A program made the translations under genes and the position numbers. A DNA stretch of 64,000 bases, taken from Leucobacter sp. L43 (lineage in GTDB: Bacteria > Actinomycetota > Actinomycetes > Actinomycetales > Microbacteriaceae). The notes beneath the pieces were generated by a model. The model had not been told where the DNA came from. It worked only from the letters and a program-made list of their open reading frames with translations, and searched no databases. The stretch covers positions 124,001 to 188,000 of the forward strand of contig NZ_JAENJG010000001.1 of NCBI RefSeq assembly GCF_016597785.1. Direction: 5' to 3'. Shown here piece after piece: positions 19,247-27,131 of this stretch (positions within the stretch are counted from its first letter, which is position 1; each line of letters begins with the position of its first letter).

Positions 19247-19278
19247 AGAGGGGAGCCCTCCGCTGGGTCGTGCGAGGG

Positions 19279-20907
19279 CTAGTGGCCCTCGTGGTGACCC
19301 TGCTCGATCTCACCCTTGCTCGGCGGAACGATGCGGTCCTCGAAGAACCAGCGGCTGAACCCTGCACGGAGTCGCTTCGAGAACGGGATGCGGCCGTCGT
19401 CGTTCGGGCGGAGCATCATCGGTGCGTAGTCGTGGTAGCTGACGAGCTGCCACGACTCGTACTCGTCGAGCGGCTTGTGTACCTCGACGAACTCGCCGCC
19501 GGGCATGCGCACGATGCGACCGGACTCGTACCCGTGCAATGCGATCGAGCGGTCCTTCTTCTGGAGCGCGATGCATGTGCGCTTCGTCACCTGGTAGGCG
19601 ATGATCGGCCCGAGGATCAGCAGCGCCTGGAGGCCGTGGATCACGCCTTCCATCGACAGCTGGAAGTGGGTCGCCATGAGGTCGGAGCTGGCTCCTGCCC
19701 ACATCACCGCGTAGAACGTCACGCCGGCAGCGCCGATGGCGGTGCGGGTCGGTGCGTTGCGGGGACGGTCGAGGATGTGGTGCTCGCGCTTGTCGCCCGT
19801 CACCCAGGCCTCGATGAAGGGGTACACCATGACGAGAACGATGAAGATCCCGATGATGCCGAGGGGGAGGAGCATGTTCCAAGACCAGGTGTACCCGAAC
19901 CACTCGGTCTCGAGCCCCGGCGGAATCAGACGGAGCATGCCGTCCGCGAATCCGATGTACCAGTCGGGCTGGGTACCGGCCGACACCGGGGATGGGTCGT
20001 ACGGACCGTAGTTCCAGATCGGGTTGATGCCTACCAAGGAGGCGATCAGCACGATCACACCGAACACGATGAAGAAGAAGCCGCCGGCCTTCGCCGCGTA
20101 CACGGGGAGGACCGGGAAGCCGACGACGTTCTGCTGCGTCTTGCCCGGGCCAGGGTACTGCGTGTGCTTGTGGATGACCACGAACGCGAGGTGCAGAGCG
20201 ATGAAGAGGATCACCAACGCCGGCAGCACCATGATGTGGAGCATGTACAGGCGTCCGACGATCGCAGTGCCCGGGAACTCTCCACCGAAGAAGAAGAAGG
20301 AGAGGTACGTTCCGATGACGGGGATCGCCTTGATGATGCCGTCGATGATGCGGAGGCCGTTGCCCGAGAGCACATCGTCGGGGAGCGAGTATCCGGTGAA
20401 GCCCTCAGCCATGGCGAGGATGAACAGCACGAAGCCGATCACCCAGTTGAGCTCGCGCGGCTTGCGGAATGCGCCCGTGAAGAAGATGCGGAGCATGTGC
20501 AGGCCGATGGAGGCTACGAAGAGCAGCGCCGCCCAGTGGTGCACGTGGCGCATGAGCAGCCCGCCGCGCACCGAGAAGGAGATGTCGAGGGTCGAGGCCA
20601 TGGCCACCGACATCTCGACGCCCTTCATCGGAACGTAGGGGCCCGTGTAATGGGTCTCCACCATTGACGCCTGGAAGAAGAGCGTCAGGAAGGTTCCGGA
20701 GAGGAGGATGACGACGAAGCTGTAGAGCGCGACTTCACCGAGAAGGAAGGACCAGTGGTCGGGGAAGACCTTGCGGCCGAACTCCTTGACGGCGACGCCG
20801 ATCTTGGTGCGCTCGTCGATGTAGTTCGCGGCGGCGGCCGTGAAGCGGCTCGATCCGTTCTGAGCCTGCTGGCTCGACGCGGGGGATTCGGTGACGGTGC
20901 TGCTCAC
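19279..20907 (-). CDS. qcrB: Cytochrome bc1 complex cytochrome b subunit
   Basis: QcrB carries two b hemes and the quinol sites of the bcc complex. The product has 542 residues, longer than mitochondrial cytochrome b because of the actinobacterial C-terminal extension. Heme-ligand histidines lie in MRHVHHWAALL with SIGLHMLR, and in MLHIMVLP with IALHLAFVVIHKH. The Qo-site PEWY-type motif is replaced by PDWYIGF, as in other actinobacteria. Start is GTG 20907, in a GTGA overlap with the qcrA stop and with GGGAG upstream; a TTG further upstream would add five residues. Last gene of ctaE-qcrC-qcrA-qcrB. Confidence 0.96.
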   Translation of the reverse strand: MSSTVTESPASSQQAQNGSSRFTAAAANYIDERTKIGVAVKEFGRKVFPDHWSFLLGEVALYSFVVILLSGTFLTLFFQASMVETHYTGPYVPMKGVEMSVAMASTLDISFSVRGGLLMRHVHHWAALLFVASIGLHMLRIFFTGAFRKPRELNWVIGFVLFILAMAEGFTGYSLPDDVLSGNGLRIIDGIIKAIPVIGTYLSFFFFGGEFPGTAIVGRLYMLHIMVLPALVILFIALHLAFVVIHKHTQYPGPGKTQQNVVGFPVLPVYAAKAGGFFFIVFGVIVLIASLVGINPIWNYGPYDPSPVSAGTQPDWYIGFADGMLRLIPPGLETEWFGYTWSWNMLLPLGIIGIFIVLVMVYPFIEAWVTGDKREHHILDRPRNAPTRTAIGAAGVTFYAVMWAGASSDLMATHFQLSMEGVIHGLQALLILGPIIAYQVTKRTCIALQKKDRSIALHGYESGRIVRMPGGEFVEVHKPLDEYESWQLVSYHDYAPMMLRPNDDGRIPFSKRLRAGFSRWFFEDRIVPPSKGEIEQGHHEGH

Positions 20908-22019
20908 TTGAGGCGCTCCCAAAAGCTCGGGCCGACGGGTTCATGGAAATCACTCTGAGCGACGAGGTATCCCTCGTCGTCGACAGTGATCGGCAGCTGC
21001 GGCAACGGACGCTTCGCCGGTCCGAAGATCACCTTCGCGTGCTCCGAGACATCGAACTGCGACTGGTGGCAGGGGCACAGGAGATGGTGGGTGTGCTGCT
21101 CGTAGAGCGCGACGGGGCAGCCGACGTGCGTGCAGACCTTTGAGTACGCGACGATGCCGTCGTACGACCAGTCCTTGCGCTCCGGAAGTTCGCGGAGATC
21201 TTCCTGGTTCAAGCGCATGAGCAGCACGATGGCCTTCGCCTTGGCGTCGAGCAGGTGGACGCTGCCACCGCGCTCATCGAGGGTCATCTTCTCGAAATCC
21301 TCGTGATTCAACGTCTCGGGGATCACGTGGAATGCCGAGCCGATGGTCACTTCGCTGGCCTTGATGGGGACGCCGGAAGGATCGCGTGCGAGTCGCACGC
21401 CCTCGGCCCACATCGTGTGGTGCGCGAGTTCGACGGGATCGCGATCCTGCGGTCCGAGACCGCGCAGGAGCGTGATGCCGGGCAGCGGGAATGCGATGAG
21501 CGCTCCGATGAGGCTGTTGCGCACGAGCGAGCGCCGGGAGAAGCCCGACTCCTCATCAGCGAGCTTGAAGACCTCGGCCGAGCCCTCGCGGGTCGGCGCG
21601 TCGCTCGGGGTCGGGTGGCGGTAATCGATGGACTCGTGGTCCGCCATGATCGCCTTGCCCCAGTGCACTGCGCCGATGCCGACGGCGAGCAGGGCGAGAG
21701 CCATGCCGAGGCCGACGAACATCGTGTGCAGGCGGATCGCCATCAGTTCGCCCGTTTCGATCGGGAAGAACATGTAGGCGAGCACGGCGCCGAGGCTGCC
21801 CGCGATCGACAGGTAGAAGAGGCTGTACACCGTGCGTTCAGCGCGCTTCTCCTTCTTCGGATCGAGATCCGTAACACGCTTGCGGTGCGGGGGAAGGCCC
21901 GGATTCTGCACGGCGTCGGACGGGATGACCGCGGTACCTGCGGCTGCCTCGGCCGAGCCGTGGCCGGCGGCAACGACAACGGCGTGCTCGCCGCCGTTGT
22001 TCTTCGCTTCCTCTGCCAT
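20904..22019 (-). CDS. qcrA: Cytochrome bc1 complex Rieske iron-sulfur subunit
   Basis: QcrA moves electrons from quinol to QcrC through a 2Fe-2S cluster. The product has 371 residues with three membrane helices (about 64-84, 92-115 and 170-190 region), the actinobacterial pattern, then a Rieske domain with CTHVGC and CPCHQSQFD. The start ATG 22019 has AAGGAG close upstream; an in-frame ATG at 22043 lacks one. Its cluster probably comes from the suf system at 51-55 kb. Confidence 0.96.
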   Translation of the reverse strand: MAEEAKNNGGEHAVVVAAGHGSAEAAAGTAVIPSDAVQNPGLPPHRKRVTDLDPKKEKRAERTVYSLFYLSIAGSLGAVLAYMFFPIETGELMAIRLHTMFVGLGMALALLAVGIGAVHWGKAIMADHESIDYRHPTPSDAPTREGSAEVFKLADEESGFSRRSLVRNSLIGALIAFPLPGITLLRGLGPQDRDPVELAHHTMWAEGVRLARDPSGVPIKASEVTIGSAFHVIPETLNHEDFEKMTLDERGGSVHLLDAKAKAIVLLMRLNQEDLRELPERKDWSYDGIVAYSKVCTHVGCPVALYEQHTHHLLCPCHQSQFDVSEHAKVIFGPAKRPLPQLPITVDDEGYLVAQSDFHEPVGPSFWERLK

Positions 22020-22065
22020 GTTGCTCCTTGACTCCTGACTCATGAAAACTGTGACGCGTTGTCGA

Positions 22066-22875
22066 CTAGTTCGACTTCGCGGTGACCCAGACCGTGAGGC
22101 CGATGACGGCTCCCAGGCCGATCACCCAGATGAACAGACCTTCGGCGACGGGGCCGATCGATCCGAGGGTGAGGCCGCCGACCGCCGGCTGATTCTCGAT
22201 GTACTTCAAGTACGAGATGATGTCGGCCTTCTCCTGCGGGGTGATGTTCGCGTCGTTGAACACCGGCATGTTCTGCGGTCCGGTGATCATGGCTTCGTAG
22301 ATGTGCGTCGGAGCGACACCGGTCAGCTTCGGAGCGAATTTGCCCTCGGTGAGCGCGCCGCCGGCAGCTGCCACGTTGTGGCACATCGCGCAGTTGATGC
22401 GGAAGAGCTCAGCGCCGTTGGCTACTCCCTCGTCGTCGCTGTCCGCCTGCAGGTAGCGCGTCTCGGGAAGCCCGGGTCCGGGAGCGAGCGAGGCGACGTA
22501 CGCCGCCATCTGCAGCGTCTGCTCCTCGGTGAACTGCTGGGGCTTCACCATGCCCTGCGGCCCCTGGAAGGCGAGGGGCATGCGTCCCGTGCCGACCTGG
22601 AAGTTGACGGACGCTGCTCCCACACCGATGAGTGTGGGGCCATCGGGAGTGCCCTCTGCGGCTGCTCCGTGGCACGTGGCGCAGTTGGCGCCGAACAGCT
22701 TCTCGCCCGCTTCGATCGTCGCGGGGGAGGTGAGGTCGACCTCTGCCGTGGCGGAGGTCTGGCTGAAACCGGCGTACGCTGCGCCGGTCACGAGCAAGCC
22801 GACGGCGACGAGTGCGGCCGTCGCGAGCGGGTGCCTGCGGCCGGACTTGCGAAGATTCTTCTTGGCGCGAGCCAT
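22066..22875 (-). CDS. qcrC: Cytochrome bc1 complex diheme cytochrome c subunit
   Basis: QcrC is the membrane-bound diheme cytochrome c that links the bcc complex directly to the aa3 oxidase, replacing soluble cytochrome c. The product has 269 residues: an N-terminal anchor helix (about 15-36), two CXXCH heme sites at 65-69 (CATCH) and 162-166 (CAMCH), and a C-terminal membrane helix (about 242-263). ATG 22875 is the only good start; GGAG lies 11 nt upstream, a rather wide spacing. It begins 20 nt after the ctaE stop. Confidence 0.96.
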   Translation of the reverse strand: MARAKKNLRKSGRRHPLATAALVAVGLLVTGAAYAGFSQTSATAEVDLTSPATIEAGEKLFGANCATCHGAAAEGTPDGPTLIGVGAASVNFQVGTGRMPLAFQGPQGMVKPQQFTEEQTLQMAAYVASLAPGPGLPETRYLQADSDDEGVANGAELFRINCAMCHNVAAAGGALTEGKFAPKLTGVAPTHIYEAMITGPQNMPVFNDANITPQEKADIISYLKYIENQPAVGGLTLGSIGPVAEGLFIWVIGLGAVIGLTVWVTAKSN

Positions 22876-22895
22876 GATGTCGATTGCTCCTGACC

Positions 22896-23525
22896 CTATT
22901 TGAGGACGTAGATGACGATGAAGAGGATGATCCACACGATGTCGACGAAGTGCCAGTAGTAGGACACGACGACTGCGGTGGTCTCTTCTTTATGCGTGAA
23001 GTTCTTGACGGCGTAGATGCGACCGATGACCAGCAGGAAGGCGACGAGGCCCAGGGACACGTGAATGCCGTGGAAACCGGTGGTCATGTAGAACGCCGAG
23101 CCATAGGGATCGGAGGCCAGGGTGATGCCCTCCGACACGAAGGTCGCGTACTCGTACGCCTGGCCGGCGACGAAGATGGCTCCCATGAAGAACGTCAGGT
23201 AGAACCACTCGACGGTTCCCCACTTCTTCATGCTGGCGCCGGTGGCGCGCGGCTGCATGCGCTCGGCCGCGAAGACACCCGCCTGTGCGGTGAATGACGA
23301 TGCGACCAGAATGAGCGTATTGATCAGCGCGAACGTGAAGTTGTGCTTCTCGGTCTGCTCGGCCCACAATTCGGGGTTCATCGCCCGCAGCGTGAAGTAA
23401 ATCGCGAAGAGGCCCGCGAAGAACATGACCTCGCTGCCGAGCCACACGATCGTGCCGACGGCGACGAGATTCGGTCGCTTCACCGCAGGCACGGCTGACT
23501 TGGTATTCATAGTGGTCGTTGTCAC
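22896..23525 (-). CDS. ctaE: Cytochrome c oxidase subunit III
   Basis: A five-helix structural subunit of the aa3 oxidase. The product has 209 residues with the family features [23 protein letters not shown] and [21 protein letters not shown]. First gene of the ctaE-qcrCAB operon. GTG 23525 lies 6 nt after a CATAAT box (23532-23537), suggesting a leaderless mRNA; an ATG at 23510 would shorten the protein by five residues. Separated by 15 kb-scale rearrangement from nothing: ctaC/D/F lie about 6 kb away on the other strand. Confidence 0.95.
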   Translation of the reverse strand: MTTTTMNTKSAVPAVKRPNLVAVGTIVWLGSEVMFFAGLFAIYFTLRAMNPELWAEQTEKHNFTFALINTLILVASSFTAQAGVFAAERMQPRATGASMKKWGTVEWFYLTFFMGAIFVAGQAYEYATFVSEGITLASDPYGSAFYMTTGFHGIHVSLGLVAFLLVIGRIYAVKNFTHKEETTAVVVSYYWHFVDIVWIILFIVIYVLK

Positions 23526-23694
23526 CCTTCCATTATGGCTGAAAGTCAGGTGTGGATTTTCACCCGGGCACGGCGAGCCGAACTTTCTGCATCGTTCACC
23601 GGTAGCCTACCGTCTCCGGTGGCCGACGGATCGCACCGCGAAGCCCTCATTCATCGGATGAAGTGGCGTGATCTCGCGGGTTTCCAGCCGTCGA

Positions 23695-23700
23695 TAGAAT
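23695..23700 (+). promoter_or_regulatory. -10 box (TAGAAT) of trpD, leaderless
   Basis: TAGAAT ends 6 nt before ATG 23707, and no ribosome-binding site is present. Confidence 0.6.
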
Positions 23701-23706
23701 CGACGC

Positions 23707-24771
23707 ATGATCGACGAACGGACTTGGCCGACCGTACTCACCACCCTTCTCGAAGGGGATGATCTCAGCGTCTCGCAAGCCGAATGGGCGATGTCCCGGT
23801 TCATGACGGGAGACGCGAGCGGCGCGCAGATCGGTGCGTTCCTCGTGGCGCTGCGATCGAAGGGCGTCACCGTCGATGAGGTCATCGGGTTCCGCGACGC
23901 GATTCTCGCGGAAGCGCTCCCGCTGGATCTGCCCGCCATGTCACTGGACATCGTCGGCACAGGCGGAGATCGCTTCGGTACGGTGAACATCTCGACGATG
24001 GCATCGATCACCGCCGCCGCGGCCGGTGCGCCGGTGGTGAAGCACGGCAACAAGGCGGCGAGCAGCCTCTCCGGCTCCTCGGATGTGTTGAGCGCGCTCG
24101 GCATCGATCTGGCTCTCGACGGGCCGCAGCTCTCGCGCGCCTTCGAGGCGTCAGGGATCGCGTTCGTGCACGCGGCGAGGTTCCTCCCGGGGTTCCGCCA
24201 TGTCGGAGCAGCCCGTAAGGAACTCGGGATCCCGACGGTCTTCAACTTCCTCGGCCCGCTCTGCAATCCGGTGAGGCCAGAAGCATCGGCGGTCGGCGTG
24301 GCCGACATCGACCGCATCCCGATCTTCGTCGGCGTCTTCCGACTGCGAGGTGCTTCAGCGCTCGTGTTCCGGGGCGATGACGGGCTCGACGAACTGACGA
24401 CGACGGGCCACTCGCGACTCTGGGAGGTGAGCCGGGGCGGGCTGACCGAGCATGACATCGATCCACGTGATCTCGGGCTCCCGCGCGCTCAGATCAGCGA
24501 CCTCGTCGGGGGCTCGCCCGATGAGAACGCCGAGGTGGTCCGCCGCGTCCTCGCCGGCGAGTCCGGGCCGATTCGAGACATCGTGCTGCTCAATGCGGCG
24601 GCGGGTCTCGTCGCGTTCGATCTCGCGCAGCGCCCCGAGACGGCGGAACGCGCGCTGCTCGAGCGCTTGGGCGAGAAGCTCGTCGTAGCCGCAGAGGCGA
24701 TCGACTCGGGGAAAGCGGCTGCGAAACTCGACGATTGGGCTCGCGCCACGTCGTCAGCCTCTGGCGCCTGA
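23707..24771 (+). CDS. trpD: Anthranilate phosphoribosyltransferase
   Basis: Second step of tryptophan synthesis: joins anthranilate to PRPP. The product has 354 residues with the PRPP-binding DIVGTGGD, STMAS, KHGNKAASS, NFLGPLCNP and the acidic metal-binding GDDGLDE. It stands alone here, divergent from ctaE; trpF is found 8 kb away beside a transporter, so trp genes are scattered. ATG start is probably leaderless. It converges on the M23 peptidase gene 40 nt downstream. Confidence 0.95.
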   Translation: MIDERTWPTVLTTLLEGDDLSVSQAEWAMSRFMTGDASGAQIGAFLVALRSKGVTVDEVIGFRDAILAEALPLDLPAMSLDIVGTGGDRFGTVNISTMASITAAAAGAPVVKHGNKAASSLSGSSDVLSALGIDLALDGPQLSRAFEASGIAFVHAARFLPGFRHVGAARKELGIPTVFNFLGPLCNPVRPEASAVGVADIDRIPIFVGVFRLRGASALVFRGDDGLDELTTTGHSRLWEVSRGGLTEHDIDPRDLGLPRAQISDLVGGSPDENAEVVRRVLAGESGPIRDIVLLNAAAGLVAFDLAQRPETAERALLERLGEKLVVAAEAIDSGKAAAKLDDWARATSSASGA

Positions 24772-24811
24772 TACAGGCGTGCACGGGGGAGCGCTGCGCG
24801 GGAGTGCCCGT

Positions 24812-25693
24812 CTAACTCGAGGGTGGCTCTTCCCGATCCGGCGTTCGGGCGGGAACCGGTGACGCATCGCGGTCGGTGCGGTAGTACTTCGCGAGGAACG
24901 GCATCGGATCCACCGGCGCATCCTCGACGCGCAGCGCGAGGTGGAGATGAGCTCCGAACGAGATACCCGTGGAACCGACCCGCCCTGCGGGCTCGCCCAT
25001 CTCGATTCGATCGCCGACCTTCCAGGAGTGGGAGCCGGACTGCATGTGGCAGTAGCGGCTCGTCACGTCCTTTCCGTCGATCTCGTGATCGATCGTGAGC
25101 GCGAAACCGCATCCGTCCGTGGCGTCGCCGGCTTCCGAGACGACTCCATCGGCGATCGCGAGGATCTCCGTGCCCGCGCCAGCCGCGAAATCCTGTGCGT
25201 CGTGGAACTGCTCGACCGGCGCCGTGCGATATCCGAACGGGTCGGTGAGCGCCACGGGGGTCGCGAACGGATAGTTCACGACGGAGCGCGCCCGGAACGA
25301 GTAGCCGATCGAAGAGGGCGCGTCGGTGTCGACGACATCGATCTCTGCGAGCGACGACGGCAGGTCGTCGACGGACACCTCTGAGAACAGTCGCTGCTGC
25401 ACAGCCGCAGCGTCGGCAGTTCCCGACTCCTGCATCAGCGGCAGCGCGAACGTGGCGACCAGCCCGCACACGCTGACCGCTGCCGCACCGCGGGAGAGAC
25501 GGGTGCGTCGAGCTCGCGAAGCGGCCGGGGCGTTCGGCATCTCAGCGTCCGGCACATGCTCGCGCCGTGGACTGGTCACGTATTCAGGTTCGGCGGACTC
25601 TGCCGAAGCAGTGCCGTTCGAGCTGTCTAGCGGAGGTGCGGAGGTCGTCATGCAAACTTTCATCTGGGGGAGCGAGTGGATCCGCTCGGGCAT
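24812..25693 (-). CDS. M23 family metallopeptidase, membrane-anchored or secreted
   Basis: A zinc endopeptidase of the LytM/lysostaphin type that cuts, or regulates cutting of, peptidoglycan cross-links. The product has 293 residues: a charged ~85-residue cytoplasmic head, one hydrophobic segment (LSRGAAAVSVCGLVATFALP region), then a C-terminal M23 domain with HDAQDF (HxxxD metal ligands) and AHLHLALR (HxH). Three starts are possible (25693, 25663, 25651). I take 25693 because a TACCCT box ends 7 nt upstream; 25651 follows GAAAG and would shorten the head by 14 residues. Confidence 0.85.
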   Translation of the reverse strand: MPERIHSLPQMKVCMTTSAPPLDSSNGTASAESAEPEYVTSPRREHVPDAEMPNAPAASRARRTRLSRGAAAVSVCGLVATFALPLMQESGTADAAAVQQRLFSEVSVDDLPSSLAEIDVVDTDAPSSIGYSFRARSVVNYPFATPVALTDPFGYRTAPVEQFHDAQDFAAGAGTEILAIADGVVSEAGDATDGCGFALTIDHEIDGKDVTSRYCHMQSGSHSWKVGDRIEMGEPAGRVGSTGISFGAHLHLALRVEDAPVDPMPFLAKYYRTDRDASPVPARTPDREEPPSS

Positions 25694-25700
25694 AGGGGCC

Positions 25701-25706
25701 AGGGTA
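25701..25706 (-). promoter_or_regulatory. -10 box (TACCCT) of the M23 peptidase gene
   Basis: On the minus strand TACCCT is followed by 7 nt and ATG 25693, the same spacing as at other leaderless starts here. Confidence 0.4.
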
Positions 25707-25737
25707 CCGGCTCGCGTCCGTGGGCGCCACCGAGGGC

Positions 25738-25766
25738 CGCGGGCGGCATGACGCATGCCGCCCGCG
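25738..25766 (-). terminator. 12-bp GC-rich hairpin after the surface-protein gene
   Basis: Arms 25738-25749 and 25755-25766 pair perfectly around a 5-nt loop (GACGC). It begins 4 nt past the stop of the sortase-anchored protein and lies just upstream of the M23 promoter, insulating the two genes. Confidence 0.85.
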
Positions 25767-25770
25767 ATCC

Positions 25771-27093
25771 TCACTCGGTGCCGAGCTGCTGACGACGGCG
25801 CGCGACGAGGATGCCGCCCGCAGCGAGCAGCGCTGCCGCGAGTGCGACGAGCCCGGCGATTCCGGCCCCCGTGACGGGCAATGATCCGTCTCCCGGTTCA
25901 CCGGCGCCGCCCGACGCGGCGTCCGCATCGCTTGCCGCCTCCGCCTGCGTTCCCGCGGCGGCGCCCGACGCATCGCCCGCGGCGTCGGATGCCGAAGCGT
26001 CTGCGTCCCCGGAGCTCGCGCCCCCAGCATCGGCGCCGTCGGCGGCGCTCGATCCGGCGGCATCGGATCCGGATCCTGCTCCGCCAGCTGCGGCAGCGGC
26101 ATCCGGATCCGCGTCCGCTGCGAGCACCGCATCCGAGGTCACCAACGAGACGAAGGGGGAGGTTCCCGTTCCGTGCGCGAATACCCATGCCGTCACAGAT
26201 TCGCCCACGAGCTCATCGGTCAGGTCAAGGCTGGTGCTGGTGCTCTCGAGCGCCCTCTCCCCGGCGCTCCAACGATGGGAGACGGACTCGGGATCCGGAT
26301 CGAATGCGGGATCGACAACGGTCAGCGTTTCACCCGAGCGCGCTTCTCCTGAGATGGTCGGTTGGTCCGCAGCGAACTCCCCTTCCGGCGCGGTGCCCAG
26401 GGGGATCGAGCCGAAATCGACGGAGGCGCCTGCGAAGACCAGCGCATCCTGCGGCGCCGGTGCGGCAGCCTCTCCTCGCGCGGCGACCCACGGCACATAG
26501 CCTCCGGCCGGGACCCGGGGAATCGTGATCTCGCCCTCCTCGTCGGCGTATTCGCGCTGCGACTCGCTCGGGGCGCCGTTCACATCGATGCCTCGCACGT
26601 GCGCGGCGGCATCATCGAGATCGATGAGCGTCTCTCCGCCCTCGGTGATCGAAAGAGTGATCTCGCCGCCCCACCGCTCGAGGTCGTGCTCCGCGAACGG
26701 TGCCGCATCGCTCACCCCATCGGTGATCTCGAACGCGGGCCGATCGTCCGCGTACGAGGAGTTTCCGCCGAGTGACTCCCCGAGCGCGAAACGGGCGTTC
26801 GAGACGGACGTATCGTACTGCAGCGTGTAGGCGCCATCCGGCAGGAAATCGAGCGCCCAGGACCCGTCGGAGCCCGTCTCGGTCGCCTGCTCGAAGACGT
26901 AGGACTGCTGATCCCCATCCCATCGGTAGGCAGAGACCTCCACGCGGCCGACGGGGGCGTCGTCTTCGGTCACGCTTCCGGTGATGGTGGCATCGATGGC
27001 GGCTGCGCTCGTCGCGCTCAACGGTGCTGCGATCAGCACTGCAGCGAGGAGGGCGGCCGGCATTCCACGGCGAAGGGCGGGGCGAGAGGTCAT
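25771..27093 (-). CDS. Sortase-anchored (LPVTG) surface protein
   Basis: A 440-residue cell-wall protein. An N-terminal signal peptide (RRGMPAALLAAVLIAAPLSATSAAA) is followed by a prealbumin/SpaA-like beta domain (about 32-90, GSVTEDDAPVGRVEVSAYRW to GAYTLQYD), an Ig-like repeat (ISGEARSGETLTVVDP to SHRWSAG), a long Ala/Gly/Asp/Ser-rich low-complexity stalk (about 325-400), and the sorting signal LPVTG at 405 with a hydrophobic helix and RRR tail. Start ATG 27093 has GAAAG upstream; ATG 27129 directly behind the previous stop is possible. It lies 38 nt after the GH106 gene in the same operon. Confidence 0.85.
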   Translation of the reverse strand: MTSRPALRRGMPAALLAAVLIAAPLSATSAAAIDATITGSVTEDDAPVGRVEVSAYRWDGDQQSYVFEQATETGSDGSWALDFLPDGAYTLQYDTSVSNARFALGESLGGNSSYADDRPAFEITDGVSDAAPFAEHDLERWGGEITLSITEGGETLIDLDDAAAHVRGIDVNGAPSESQREYADEEGEITIPRVPAGGYVPWVAARGEAAAPAPQDALVFAGASVDFGSIPLGTAPEGEFAADQPTISGEARSGETLTVVDPAFDPDPESVSHRWSAGERALESTSTSLDLTDELVGESVTAWVFAHGTGTSPFVSLVTSDAVLAADADPDAAAAAGGAGSGSDAAGSSAADGADAGGASSGDADASASDAAGDASGAAAGTQAEAASDADAASGGAGEPGDGSLPVTGAGIAGLVALAAALLAAGGILVARRRQQLGTE

Positions 27094-27131
27094 GCTGTTC
27101 TTTCTGGTCGTGACGGTTGTCGTGCGCATGT

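Larger units (their letters stand above)
18666..19278. other. Gene-free region between the TetR gene and qcrB, rich in repeats
   Basis: 613 nt without a supportable gene. It contains a run of 11 G (18760-18770), a 29-bp tandem duplication (18823-18880), a second G run of 8 (19153-19160), three occurrences of a CCCGGGTGT-type motif (around 18755, 18970 and in the hairpin arms), and the long terminator hairpin at 19193-19246. Confidence 0.7.

Noticed and set aside
18997..20667. 556-codon plus-strand frame over qcrB
   Set aside because: Antisense to a well-supported qcrB gene and begins in the repeat region.
24772..24811. Terminator between trpD and the M23 gene
   Set aside because: Only a 5-bp stem with a long loop could be drawn.
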